From: Cypionkella sp.
GTDB lineage: Bacteria > Pseudomonadota > Alphaproteobacteria > Rhodobacterales > Rhodobacteraceae
Direction of reading: 5' to 3'
Assembly (NCBI GenBank): GCA_023255415.1
Contig: JALRIN010000008.1
Span: forward strand, 26,637-90,636
Length of the DNA: 64,000 nt
Shown here: in pieces, positions 51,464-61,018 of the stretch
How positions within the stretch are numbered: position 1 is the first letter of the stretch
Layout of the letters: each line of letters starts with the position of its first letter
The notes under the pieces: model-generated
What the model saw: only the letters and a program-made list of their open reading frames with translations
Told to the model about the DNA's origin: nothing
Databases searched by the model: none
Translations under genes and position numbers: made by a program

Positions 51464-54400
51464 CACGCCACCAAAGCCTCGGCCCGCTTCAGATCGACCG
51501 AGACAAGCTGGCTGACCCCCTGTTCGGCCATGGTCACGCCAAACAGCCGATCCATCCGCGCCATCGTCACCGCGTGGTGGGTGATGATCAGGAACCGCGT
51601 GTCGGTGCGGCGGGTCATCTCGTCCAGCAGATCACAGAACCGCGTGACGTTCGCGTCATCCAAGGGCGCGTCGACCTCGTCCAGCACGCAAATCGGCGCC
51701 GGATTGGCCAAAAACACCCCAAAAATCAGCGCAAGTGCGGTCAAAGTCTGCTCACCCCCCGACAACAGGCTCAGCGTCGCCAGCTTTTTGCCCGGCGGTT
51801 GGCACATGATTTCTAGCCCCGCCTCCAGCGGGTCGTCCGATTCCACCAACACCAACCGCGCCTCGCCACCGTTGAACAGATGGGTGAACAGGGTCGCGAA
51901 ATTGGCGTTCACTTGCTCAAAGGCCGTCAGCAACCGCTCGCGCCCCTCGCGGTTCAGCCCGGCGATGCCCGAGCGCAGCTTTTTGATCGCCTCTTCCAGA
52001 TCGATCTTTTCCTGCGCCAGCGCGTCATATTCCTCTGACACCGCTTTGGCGTCTTCTTCGGCACGCAGGTTCACCGCGCCCAAAGACTCGCGCTGGCGCT
52101 TCAACCGCTGCACGTCAATGTCCAAAGCCTCGGCATCGGGCATGCGGTCGGGGTCAACCTTCAGCGTATCCAGCAGCTGATCCGGCGTGCCGCCCGCCTC
52201 GTCGCTGATCCGCGCTGCGGCCAAAGCAACCACCTCGCGCGCGGCTTCGGTGCGGGCTTGCGCCGCGGCACGCGCCTCGCGCGCCTCGCCGGCCAAACGC
52301 TCGCCCTCGCGCTCGGTGTCGCGCGCGGCGCGCAGGCCGGTCTCTGCCACCGACAAAGCATCGGCTGCCACCGCACGCCGCGCTTCGGCCGCGGTGATCG
52401 ATTCGTTCAAATCCTCGCGCTTGATGGCGATCTCTTCAGGCGCAGCCAGGGCCTCGACCAGATCGTCCTCGGTCTCGCTCTGCCGCGTGCCCAGCTCTGC
52501 CATCCGCCGGCCAGCCGACTCCAAGCGCTCTTTCCAACTTAGCAGTTCTTTGCTGGCATCCTGCCGCCGCCGCACCCGCGCCTCGCCCTCGCGGCGCAGC
52601 TCGTCATAACTTGACCGGCGCGACATCATTGCGATGCGGGCAGCCTCAACGCTTTGCTTTGATTGCTCTAATGCCGCGCGTGCGGCGTCAAGGTCGGGCA
52701 AATCTTCCGCCGAGGCAACCGCCTCTTCCAGCCTTTCGCGCGCCTCTTCGGTCTCAGAGAGATAGCGCGCCACGGCATGGTTCGCGGCCTCCAACCGGCC
52801 CGCCGCGATAGAGCTGTCGGCCTCGGCCCGTGCGGCCATCCGCGCCGCCTCAGCCACCCGCGCATCTGCACCGCGCCGCTGATCGCGTGCGCGCTGATCG
52901 GCTTGGGCCAACTCGGCCAAGCGCGCCTGCAAGGCCGCATGTGCCTGCGCAGCCCCTTCGGCCCGCGCCGCCACCTCTTCCAAATCGCGCTTCAAGGCGG
53001 TCAGCCGGTTCAGCTGTTGCAACCGCGCCGCCGCAGCCGAAGGCGCATCCTCCGCCCCCGCCCGAAAGCCATCCCAGCGCCACAGATCGCCCTGCAGGCT
53101 GACAAGCCGCTGCCCCGGCCGCAAAGCCCCCTGCAAAGCCGCCCCCGCCGCGCGCTCGACCAACCCGATTTGCGCCATCCGCCGCGCCAAAACCGCAGGC
53201 GCTTTCACATGCGCCGACAAGGGCTGCACCCCGGCAGGCAATTCTTGCGCCTTGTCATAGCCTGCCAGCGCCACCCAACCCGAAGGCCGATCGCCCGCAA
53301 CTTCCGGCGCCCGCAGATCATCGGCCAAAGCCGCCCCAATCGCCGCCTCAAAGCCCGCCTCGACCTGCAACAGATCCAGCAATTGAAGCCCCGATTGCGC
53401 CTCGCGCTGCACCAGCTTTGTCAGCGCCGCCACCTCGGCCCGCAGCGCTGCGGCTTCGCCTTCCGCCTCAGATTTTGCAGCCCGCGCACTGGCCTCGCGT
53501 CCCTGCGCCTCGGCCCGCGCAGCCTCGGTGGCCAAAAGCGCCGCTTCCGCGGCCTCGGCCTCTTCTGCCGCCACATCCTGCGCCTCGCCTGCCGCCGCAA
53601 AGCCCTCGCTTGCCGCGGCCAAAGCCTCCGTGGCCGCCAAAACCGCCTGCTCTGCCCGTGCAGCTTCGGTCTCGGCCTTTTGCACCACGGCACGGCTGTC
53701 AGCCAACAACCGTTGCACCGATTGATGCCGTGCCGCCAAACGCGCCGCGTCTTCGGTGGCCTGCGACAGCAGATTTTCCCGCTCGCTCAGCGCCGCCGAG
53801 GCCTCGCGCGCCAGATCAGAGGCCTCGGCAAGCTTGTCGTCATGGCCCTCATGCGCGCGCAACAGCTGCTCAATCTCCCACTCCAGCCGCGCAATCACCT
53901 CGCCCGCGTCGCGGTTCAGCCCCGCCTCGCGCTCGCCGTCCCGCTCCAACTGCTGCACCCGCGCCCGCAGCGTCTCAATCGCCGCCCGCGCCCGCGCCTC
54001 CTCATCGGCAAGCTGATCACGCTGCACGCTCAGGCGCTGCAAAATCGCCGCCGCAATCGCCTCTTGCTCGCGCAAGGGCGGCATCGCCGCCTCAGCGGTT
54101 TCGCGCTGCTGCGCTGCCAAGCGGGCCGCGGCCTCGGCTTGCGCTGCAAAACTCAGCCGCTGGCGCAACACCGCATCGGCCTCGGCCCGCGCAATCTCGG
54201 CCTCGCGCCAGCGGCGATACAACAGCTGCCCCTCAGCGCGACGCAACTCCTCGCCAATCTCGCGATAGCGCGCCGCCTGCTTGGCCTGCCGTGTCAACAC
54301 CGACAATTGCTGCGCCAGGCTTTCCAGCACATCATCCACCCGCAACAGATTCTGCTCGGCACCGTTCAGCTTCAACTCTGCCTCATGCCGGCGCGCATAA

Positions 54401-54918
54401 AGCCCCGAGATCCCCGCCGCCTCTTCCAAAATCCGCCGCCGGGCTTTTGGCTTGGCATTGATCAGCTCCGAAATCTGCCCTTGCCGCACCAAGGCCGGCG
54501 AATGCGATCCGGTCGAGGCATCGGCAAACAGCATCTGCACATCGCGCGCCCGCACATCCTTGGTGTTCAGCTTATAGGCCGAGCCCGCATCCCGGGTGAT
54601 CCGCCGCACGATCTCGATCACATCGGCATCGTTAAACCCCGATGGCGCCAGCCGCTCGGAATTGTCCATCACCAAGGCCACTTCGGCAAAGTTGCGCGCC
54701 CCCCGCGCCCCCGAGCCGTTAAAGATCACATCCTCCATCCCGCCGCCCCGCATCGCCGAGGGGCGGTTTTCCCCCATCACCCAACGCAAGGCCTCCAGCA
54801 GATTGGATTTGCCACAGCCATTCGGCCCGACCACTCCGGTCAGCCCGTCATGGATCACCAAGTCGGTGGGATCCACAAAGCTTTTAAATCCGTTCAACCG
54901 CAGTTTGTTAAAACGCAA
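51463..54918 (-). CDS. smc: Chromosome segregation protein SMC
   Basis: SMC dimers with ScpA/ScpB organise and separate chromosomes. The 1151-residue product has Walker A GVVGPNGCGKSN near the N-terminus, two long coiled coils rich in Ala, Glu and Arg around a hinge near the middle, and the C-terminal signature LSLLSGGEQTLTALALIF followed by Walker B VLDEVDAPLDD. The probable start is a TTG at 54918, giving LRFNKLRLNGFKS, the family's usual start; AAAGG lies about 9 bases upstream. The longer frame from 54978 adds 20 residues unlike other SMC proteins. Confidence 0.95.
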   Translation of the reverse strand: MRFNKLRLNGFKSFVDPTDLVIHDGLTGVVGPNGCGKSNLLEALRWVMGENRPSAMRGGGMEDVIFNGSGARGARNFAEVALVMDNSERLAPSGFNDADVIEIVRRITRDAGSAYKLNTKDVRARDVQMLFADASTGSHSPALVRQGQISELINAKPKARRRILEEAAGISGLYARRHEAELKLNGAEQNLLRVDDVLESLAQQLSVLTRQAKQAARYREIGEELRRAEGQLLYRRWREAEIARAEADAVLRQRLSFAAQAEAAARLAAQQRETAEAAMPPLREQEAIAAAILQRLSVQRDQLADEEARARAAIETLRARVQQLERDGEREAGLNRDAGEVIARLEWEIEQLLRAHEGHDDKLAEASDLAREASAALSERENLLSQATEDAARLAARHQSVQRLLADSRAVVQKAETEAARAEQAVLAATEALAAASEGFAAAGEAQDVAAEEAEAAEAALLATEAARAEAQGREASARAAKSEAEGEAAALRAEVAALTKLVQREAQSGLQLLDLLQVEAGFEAAIGAALADDLRAPEVAGDRPSGWVALAGYDKAQELPAGVQPLSAHVKAPAVLARRMAQIGLVERAAGAALQGALRPGQRLVSLQGDLWRWDGFRAGAEDAPSAAAARLQQLNRLTALKRDLEEVAARAEGAAQAHAALQARLAELAQADQRARDQRRGADARVAEAARMAARAEADSSIAAGRLEAANHAVARYLSETEEARERLEEAVASAEDLPDLDAARAALEQSKQSVEAARIAMMSRRSSYDELRREGEARVRRRQDASKELLSWKERLESAGRRMAELGTRQSETEDDLVEALAAPEEIAIKREDLNESITAAEARRAVAADALSVAETGLRAARDTEREGERLAGEAREARAAAQARTEAAREVVALAAARISDEAGGTPDQLLDTLKVDPDRMPDAEALDIDVQRLKRQRESLGAVNLRAEEDAKAVSEEYDALAQEKIDLEEAIKKLRSGIAGLNREGRERLLTAFEQVNANFATLFTHLFNGGEARLVLVESDDPLEAGLEIMCQPPGKKLATLSLLSGGEQTLTALALIFGVFLANPAPICVLDEVDAPLDDANVTRFCDLLDEMTRRTDTRFLIITHHAVTMARMDRLFGVTMAEQGVSQLVSVDLKRAEALVA

Positions 54919-55157
54919 TGGGGCTGGCCTTTGCTGACATATTGCAGCCAATTTTCGCAGCATTCCCCCCTCTGTCAACGCACCACCGCATAATCTGGCA
55001 AAAATCCCCCGCTTATCCCCAAGATATTGCGGTTTCGCGCACCCAGCCTTTCATCTTGGTCCAAATATCCACGCCGCAGCCTCTCAGGCAAAGCCATTGA
55101 CCGCAGGCACAGCACGCCGCACAGTCCCCCCGCCAACAACCGCCCCGAGGCCCCGCA

Positions 55158-55511
55158 ATGATCCATGCCCTCCTTGTCATTCTGGCCTGCCAATTGTTCG
55201 GCGAGGCTGCCTCACATTGGCTGGCGCTGCCAATCCCCGGCCCCGTGGTCGGCATGATCGCTATGGTTATGCTGCTGCAATTTCTGCCCGCCGCCGCTGC
55301 CATCCTGCGGCCTGTGGCACAAGCCATTCTGGGCCATATGTCGCTTTTGTTCGTGCCTGCCGGGGTGGGGGTGGTCGGCCACTTTGGCGCTTTTGGCGAT
55401 CAAGGTCTGGCGATTGCGCTGGCAATCGCAGGCTCCACCATCGCGGCAATCGCGGTGGGGGCGCTGACATTTGTCGCCGTCGCCCGCGTCACGGGCAACA
55501 AAGATGACTGA
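55158..55511 (+). CDS. lrgA: CidA/LrgA-family membrane protein
   Basis: This 117-residue protein has four hydrophobic segments. FGEAASHWLALPIPGPVVGM is the typical CidA/LrgA opening. Once called antiholin-like, LrgA works with LrgB and is now linked to export or uptake of pyruvate and other metabolites. It overlaps lrgB by 8 bases and faces away from smc across 239 bases. Confidence 0.9.
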   Translation: MIHALLVILACQLFGEAASHWLALPIPGPVVGMIAMVMLLQFLPAAAAILRPVAQAILGHMSLLFVPAGVGVVGHFGAFGDQGLAIALAIAGSTIAAIAVGALTFVAVARVTGNKDD

Positions 55512-56220
55512 TTTCACCGATATCTGGAGCTATCTGTCGCGCGGCCCGCTGCTCTGGCTTACCGCCACCCTTGCCGCCTATGCGCTTGGCGATGCCTGCT
55601 TTCGGGCGGCCAACCGCCGCCCCATCGTCAATCCGGTGCTGGTCGCAGTGGCGATCTTGGCTTTGATGCTGAAAGCCACCGCAACCCCCTATGCCACCTA
55701 TTTTGAAGGCGCGCAGTTCGTGCATTTTCTGCTTGGCCCCGCCACGGTCTGCCTTGCCCTGCCGCTTTGGGATAACCTGCCAAGGGTGCGCAAAGCCGCG
55801 CTGCCGCTGCTGGCGGCGCTGCTGGCGGGGTCAGTCACCGCGATTGCCAGTGCGCTTGTCATCGCCCGCAGTCTTGGCATCTCGGGCGAAATCCTTGCCT
55901 CGCTGGCGCCAAAATCCACCACCGCGCCCGTGGCCATTGGCATCTCGCAGGCCATTGGCGGCTCGCCGACACTGACGGCCGTCATGGTCATTCTGACAGG
56001 CATCACCGGAGCCGTGGTCGCCACCCCACTGTTGAACCTGCTGCGGATCAAAGACTGGCGCGCGCGCGGCTTTGCCACCGGCGTCGCAGCACATGGCATC
56101 GGCACCGCACGCGCCTTTCAGGTCCATCCCACCGCAGGGGCTTTTGCCGGCCTTGGCATGGGGTTAAACGCGGTGCTGACCGCGATCATCGCGCCGATGC
56201 TGCTGCGGCTGTTTCAGTGA
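55504..56220 (+). CDS. lrgB: LrgB-family membrane protein
   Basis: This 238-residue protein of the LrgB/CidB/YohK family has NPVLVAVAILAL near the start, then LAPKSTTAPVAIGIS and the late GVAAHGIGTARAF signature, with about seven membrane segments. Together with LrgA it likely forms one transport system. The start at 55504 is inside the lrgA 3' end, implying coupling. It converges stop-to-stop with rppH. Confidence 0.93.
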   Translation: MTDFTDIWSYLSRGPLLWLTATLAAYALGDACFRAANRRPIVNPVLVAVAILALMLKATATPYATYFEGAQFVHFLLGPATVCLALPLWDNLPRVRKAALPLLAALLAGSVTAIASALVIARSLGISGEILASLAPKSTTAPVAIGISQAIGGSPTLTAVMVILTGITGAVVATPLLNLLRIKDWRARGFATGVAAHGIGTARAFQVHPTAGAFAGLGMGLNAVLTAIIAPMLLRLFQ

Positions 56221-56700
56221 TCAGGCCAAATGCGCGCGAAACTGCGCCACAACCGCCTCGTAGACCGCACGTTTGAACGGCACGATCGAGCCGATCATCT
56301 CCTCTGCCTCGATCCAGCGCCAGGCGCCAAACTCGGGGTGAATGGTGGCGATATTGACCTGCGCATCGCGGCCGATAAAGCGGTAGAGAAACCACTTCTG
56401 CTTTTGCCCGCGATATTTACCGCCCCAAACCTTGCCCAACAGATCGGGCGGCAGATCATAGGTGATCCAATCCTTGGTCTTGTCCAAAGCCTCGACCAGA
56501 TCTTCGGTCACCCCGGTTTCTTCCCATAATTCGCGCAGCGCTGCGGCACGCGGCTTTTCGCCCTCGTCAATGCCGCCCTGCGGCATCTGCCAGGCCGCAA
56601 CCGTGCTGTCCAACCGCTGTCCGGCAAAGATACGCCCCTCGGCATTGATCAGCATGATGCCGACACAAGGACGATAGGGCAGCTCTGTGTGATCAACCAT
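56221..56700 (-). CDS. rppH: RNA pyrophosphohydrolase (Nudix)
   Basis: RppH removes pyrophosphate from 5'-triphosphate mRNA and starts decay by RNase E. The 159-residue enzyme has the opening YRPCVGIMLIN and the Nudix box GGIDEGEKPRAAALRELWEE in full, then KVWGGKYRGQKQKWFLYRF, characteristic of RppH. It is the last gene of the rsfS-to-rppH run. Confidence 0.95.
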   Translation of the reverse strand: MVDHTELPYRPCVGIMLINAEGRIFAGQRLDSTVAAWQMPQGGIDEGEKPRAAALRELWEETGVTEDLVEALDKTKDWITYDLPPDLLGKVWGGKYRGQKQKWFLYRFIGRDAQVNIATIHPEFGAWRWIEAEEMIGSIVPFKRAVYEAVVAQFRAHLA

Positions 56701-56739
56701 AATGGATGGGCCACGCCGCCACAGCGCAGCCCCCTTTCG

Positions 56740-58086
56740 CTATTGTTTCGGAGCAACCGCCGACAGACCCCGCAGGATGTCGATGGCATAGGCAAGCTGA
56801 TAATCCTCGTCGCGCAGTTTTGCGGCCTCTTCGGTGCGCGCGCGGTCTTCTTCCAACTGCTTCTTCTCGTCTTCGCTCATCGAATCATTGCTGATCGCGC
56901 CGCGCAAAGACGCCTCGGTGCGCTGCTTGCTTTCCTTATCCGCCGCAGCGGCTTCGGTGCCCTGTGCATTTGGGTCGACCACAGGCTGGTTCACCACGAT
57001 ATCGGGCATCACCCCCAAAGACTGGATCGATCGGCCCGACGGGGTGTAATAGCGCGCCGTGGTCAGGCGCATCGCGCCATCCCCCTTCAACGGGATCAGC
57101 GTTTGCACCGAGCCTTTACCAAAGCTCTTGGTGCCCACCACAATCGCGCGATGGTGATCTTGCAGTGCCCCCGAAACGATTTCCGAGGCCGAAGCCGAAC
57201 CGCCGTTGATCAGCACCACAAGCGGCTTGCCCTCGGCCAAATCACCGGGCGTGGCATTTTCGCGCGAACTGTCTTCGGCATTGCGGCCACGGGTGGAAAC
57301 GATCTCACCCTCGTTCAAAAACGCATCCGAGGTCAGGATCGCCTGTTTCAGCAACCCGCCCGGATTGTTGCGCAGATCAATCACAAAGCCGTTGATTTTA
57401 TCCATGCCACCGGCTTCTTTAACCAGTTTTTTGATGCCATCTTGCACGCCAGAATAGGTTTGATCGTTAAAGGTGGTGATCCGCAAAACCCCGGTGCTGC
57501 CAACCAAACGGCTTTTCACCGCCACCAATTTGATCGTGTCGCGAATGATCGAAACATCAAACGGGTCCGCCACGCCTTCGCGCACCACGGTGATCACAAT
57601 TTCCGACCCAATCGGCCCGCGCATTTTGTCCACGGCTTGGTCAAGCGTCAGACCCTGCACGTTTTCGCCATCCACTGCCGTGATGAAATCGCCCGATTTG
57701 ATCCCCGCTGCATCGGCAGGGGTGCCATCCATCGGCGAGACCACCTTGATATAGCCGTCTTGCTGGGTCACCTCGATGCCAAGCCCGCCAAATTCGCCAC
57801 GGGTCTGCGTCGTCATATCGGCGAAAGATTTGGCGTCCATATAGCTGGAATGCGGGTCAAGCGAGGTCAACATGCCGTTGATCGCCGCCTCGACCAGCTT
57901 TTTGCTGTCAACATCCTCGACATATTGGGCGCGAATACGCTCGAACACATCGCCAAACAGATCAAGCTGTTCATAGACTTTGGCGTTTTTGCTCGCGTCT
58001 TGTGCAATCATCGGGCCTGCGATCTGCGTCGTCAGAACTGCGCCGGCCAATGTGCCACAAAGCGCTGCGATAACCATCTTTTTCAT
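56740..58086 (-). CDS. ctpA: S41-family C-terminal processing peptidase
   Basis: This periplasmic serine protease of the tail-specific/CtpA type has 448 residues: a signal peptide (AALCGTLAGAVLTTQIAGP), a PDZ domain with GLGIEVTQQDGYIKVVSPMD and a catalytic domain with the Ser in GGSASASEIVSGAL and Lys in GTKSFGKGSVQT. It probably trims or degrades envelope proteins such as peptidoglycan hydrolases. The adjacent EnvC-like amidase activator supports a cell-wall role. Confidence 0.95.
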   Translation of the reverse strand: MKKMVIAALCGTLAGAVLTTQIAGPMIAQDASKNAKVYEQLDLFGDVFERIRAQYVEDVDSKKLVEAAINGMLTSLDPHSSYMDAKSFADMTTQTRGEFGGLGIEVTQQDGYIKVVSPMDGTPADAAGIKSGDFITAVDGENVQGLTLDQAVDKMRGPIGSEIVITVVREGVADPFDVSIIRDTIKLVAVKSRLVGSTGVLRITTFNDQTYSGVQDGIKKLVKEAGGMDKINGFVIDLRNNPGGLLKQAILTSDAFLNEGEIVSTRGRNAEDSSRENATPGDLAEGKPLVVLINGGSASASEIVSGALQDHHRAIVVGTKSFGKGSVQTLIPLKGDGAMRLTTARYYTPSGRSIQSLGVMPDIVVNQPVVDPNAQGTEAAAADKESKQRTEASLRGAISNDSMSEDEKKQLEEDRARTEEAAKLRDEDYQLAYAIDILRGLSAVAPKQ

Positions 58087-58095
58087 TTAAACGTC

Positions 58096-59211
58096 CTATT
58101 CCTTTGCCGATGCTGTCGCCGCGAACCAAGCCATCGGGTCCACTGGCGTCGAGCCTTGCCTCAACTCCAAGTAAAGCGTTTCCGTCTCGCGACCGCCAGC
58201 GCCTTCTTGCGGCAGGGCAAGAAGATCGGCGCTGCCTGTCTCTGATCCGCCCATCAATCCCAGTGCCGCGCCCTTGGCAACCACTTCACCCACCTCACCA
58301 TAGACCTCTCCTAACCCAGTCAAGATCAAAAGATAGCCATCGCCGGGTTCAAGGATCATCACATTTCCGTAGTCAAGCAAGGGCCCGCGATAGCGGATCG
58401 TCGCAGGCCAGGGGCTGGTGACCAAAGCCGCCGCCCTTGTGGCAAGCGTCATTCCCGCCCGCGTCACCCCACGCGCATCGGTTTCTCCGGGGCGCAACAA
58501 CAGCTTGCCAAAGGCTGGCAGCTCTAACTTGCCCTTGGCATCGGCAAAATGGCTCTCGGTCTTGTCGTCCAAAACCAGCCCATCGGCAAAAGACTCCAAC
58601 GTATCAACGCTCAGCAACAGCCCCAGCAGAACTCCCGGCTCCGAGGTAAAGCTTTCGGGCAAGGGCCGGCGCTCTGACATCGCCTGCGACAGTTCTGACC
58701 GCGCCACCTGCGCCGCGCTCAGCCCCTTGCCCAAGGTCTCGCCCGCCGCGCGTTGCAAGGCGCGCATCTGGGTCAATTCTTCCAACTGATCATTCAGAAC
58801 AGCCACTTCAGACTGCAAGGCAGGGGTGACATCGGCCAACATCATCCCCGAACGCACTGTGCCCAAAGGCCCCTGCGGATGCAGCAGCAACAGCGGGCCG
58901 GGGTCGGCGTCAATCCGGCTCAGCACGCCCAGCAGCTGTGCAATGCGGTCGCGTTTTGCCTGAAACTGCATCGTCAATTGATCTTGCCGCAGCTCGACCT
59001 GCCGCAGCGCTTGACGCAAGGCGGCCAAGCCCGCCTCATAGGCGCGAATGGTGCGGGTCAAAGCCGCGACACGGTCCTTGGCGCCACTTGCCAGTTGCAG
59101 ATTGGCCACCGCCGTTTGCAGATCAGCCGAGGCCGCAATCGCGTCATCAGCAACACCCGCTCCAGCCTGCGAGACCATCAGCATCAGCGCCAGCGCGGCC
59201 TTGCGGATCAT
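58096..59211 (-). CDS. EnvC-like murein hydrolase activator with degenerate LytM domain
   Basis: EnvC proteins activate cell-division amidases. The 371-residue product has a signal peptide, a coiled-coil region (about 25-190) and a C-terminal M23/LytM-like domain. The zinc ligands of active M23 peptidases are missing: the HxH segment reads LYLELRQG and no HxxxD is evident, as expected for a regulator rather than an enzyme. Its start overlaps the gpmI stop, and ctpA follows after 9 bases. Confidence 0.85.
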   Translation of the reverse strand: MIRKAALALMLMVSQAGAGVADDAIAASADLQTAVANLQLASGAKDRVAALTRTIRAYEAGLAALRQALRQVELRQDQLTMQFQAKRDRIAQLLGVLSRIDADPGPLLLLHPQGPLGTVRSGMMLADVTPALQSEVAVLNDQLEELTQMRALQRAAGETLGKGLSAAQVARSELSQAMSERRPLPESFTSEPGVLLGLLLSVDTLESFADGLVLDDKTESHFADAKGKLELPAFGKLLLRPGETDARGVTRAGMTLATRAAALVTSPWPATIRYRGPLLDYGNVMILEPGDGYLLILTGLGEVYGEVGEVVAKGAALGLMGGSETGSADLLALPQEGAGGRETETLYLELRQGSTPVDPMAWFAATASAKE

Positions 59212-60728
59212 GGCAGCAAAAGGTTCCGTCCGGTCATCTCCACCGGCTGCGGCAGCCCCATCAGCGCCAAAAGCGTCGGCGCCAGATCAGCCAGCTTGCC
59301 CCCCGCGCGCAGGCTGGCCCCTTCCGGTCCGCCAACCAGGATCACCGGCACCGGATTGGTGGTGTGCGAGGTATGCGGCCCACCCGAAACCGGATCCACC
59401 ATGGTTTCGCAATTGCCGTGATCTGCGGTAACGATCATCGCGCCGCCCTTGGCCTGCAAAGCCAGCAGCGCGCGGCCAAGCCCCGCGTCCACCGCTTCGC
59501 AAGCCTTGATCGCCGCAGGCAGGCTGCCGGTATGCCCAACCATATCGGGATTGGCGAAATTCACCACGATCAGATCAAAGCCGGTCTCGATGGCAGCCAC
59601 CAGATGATCGGCGACTTCGACCGAAGACATCTCGGGTTGCAGATCATAGGTCGCCACCTTAGGCGATTTCGGCATCGCGCGCTCTTCGCGCTCAAAAGGC
59701 ACTTCGCGCCCGCCGTTCAGAAAAAACGTCACATGCGGATATTTCTCGGTCTCGGCCAGGCGAAACTGCGACAGGCCCTGTTTCGCGACCCATTCGCCCA
59801 AAGTATTGGCAATGCTGCGCTTGGGGTATGCGGTCTGCATATAGCCATTATGGGCGGCCGAATATTCCACCATGCCCAGAAAAGCGGCCCAAACAGGGCG
59901 CCGCCCGGTCTCAAAACCGTCGAAATCCGGCGCGGCCAGTGCCGCCAGAATCTCGCGCGCGCGGTCCGAGCGGAAGTTCAGACAGAAAAATCCGTCGCCA
60001 TCCACCGCACCGGCATAATCGCCAATCACGCTTGGCGCCAAAAACTCATCCGTATCGCCCTTGGCATAAGATGCCGCCACCGCGGCCGCAGGCGTGGCCG
60101 CTGCTTCGCCCTTACCCTCGACAATCGCCGCATAGGCGCGGCTGACCCGATCCCAGCGGTTGTCACGGTCCATCGCCCAATAGCGCCCGATCACCGTGGC
60201 GACCTTTGCCCCCGCAGGCAGTTGCACCATCAGTGTGTCAATAAACTCGGCCGCCGAACTGGGGGCGACGTCGCGGCCATCGGTGATCGCATGCAGCGCC
60301 ACCGGCACCCCATGTGCTGCGATCGCCGCACAGGCCGCAATCACATGGCTCAGATGCCCATGCACCCCACCGTCTGACACCACCCCCATCAGATGCGCCG
60401 TGCCACCGCTGGCCTGCATCTTGGCAACAAAGGCCAAAAGGCTTTCATTGCTGGCAAAAGAGCCGTCTTCAATCGCCAGATCAATCGCGCCCAGATCCAT
60501 CGCCACCACACGGCCCGCGCCGATATTGGTATGGCCCACCTCGGAATTGCCCATCTGCCCGGTTGGCAAGCCCACATCCGGCCCAAAGGTCGTCAGCGTG
60601 GCATGCGGGCAATCCGCCCAGATCCTGTTGAAATTCGGCACATGCGCCTGCGCGGGAGCGCTTGCGATGGGGTCTGCATTGATCCCCCAGCCATCCAGAA
60701 TACACAAAACAACGGGCTTGCGGGTCAT
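59208..60728 (-). CDS. gpmI: 2,3-bisphosphoglycerate-independent phosphoglycerate mutase
   Basis: GpmI interconverts 3- and 2-phosphoglycerate with two manganese ions. The 506-residue enzyme has CILDGWG at the N-terminus, the catalytic Ser62 in GQMGNSEVGHTNIGAGR, and the later metal site VTADHGNCETMVDP. Length and motifs are normal. The envC-like start overlaps its stop by 4 bases. Confidence 0.97.
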   Translation of the reverse strand: MTRKPVVLCILDGWGINADPIASAPAQAHVPNFNRIWADCPHATLTTFGPDVGLPTGQMGNSEVGHTNIGAGRVVAMDLGAIDLAIEDGSFASNESLLAFVAKMQASGGTAHLMGVVSDGGVHGHLSHVIAACAAIAAHGVPVALHAITDGRDVAPSSAAEFIDTLMVQLPAGAKVATVIGRYWAMDRDNRWDRVSRAYAAIVEGKGEAAATPAAAVAASYAKGDTDEFLAPSVIGDYAGAVDGDGFFCLNFRSDRAREILAALAAPDFDGFETGRRPVWAAFLGMVEYSAAHNGYMQTAYPKRSIANTLGEWVAKQGLSQFRLAETEKYPHVTFFLNGGREVPFEREERAMPKSPKVATYDLQPEMSSVEVADHLVAAIETGFDLIVVNFANPDMVGHTGSLPAAIKACEAVDAGLGRALLALQAKGGAMIVTADHGNCETMVDPVSGGPHTSHTTNPVPVILVGGPEGASLRAGGKLADLAPTLLALMGLPQPVEMTGRNLLLP

Positions 60729-60800
60729 TGTGGCACCTTTCCAAAGTCTGCAGCCCTTCTAGCGCTGCGGCGGGGTCAGGGCAACGCATTGCGCGGCGGC

Positions 60801-61017
60801 TTAGTCCAGTTCTTCGACCACGGGCAGCGCAAAGCTGCCACTTGCAGCGGCAAATCCCGCCCCTTGGTCATATAACAAGCGCAAGGCGGCACAAATCGGG
60901 TCGCGTTTCGGCGGCAACATCGGCCCAAAGGCTGGCAGGCAACAGCGCTTTGATCTGATAGGCCAGATCTGCAACCGCCCGCGGCAGCCGCACACCATTG
61001 CCCTCAGCCCAGGTCAA
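60801..61017 (-). pseudogene. Short gene remnant or frameshifted small gene between rlmH and gpmI
   Basis: Two overlapping minus-strand frames each look like coding sequence over half the interval. From a TTG at 61017 the first frame reads GVRLPRAVADLAYQIKALLP and on to a stop near 60870. The second, shifted by one base, continues as AALRLLYDQGAGFAAASGSF to the TAA at 60801. A single one-base shift around 60890-60910 would join them into a protein of about 70 residues. It could also be just the 65-codon second frame from 60998. The family is not recognised. Confidence 0.4.
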
Positions 61018-61018
61018 C

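Noticed and set aside
52777..54993. 738-codon open frame on the plus strand opposite smc
   Set aside because: It is a mirror of the GC-rich, Ala/Glu/Arg coiled-coil coding of smc. The translation is Arg/Gln/Pro/Leu-rich with no domain, and smc is certain.
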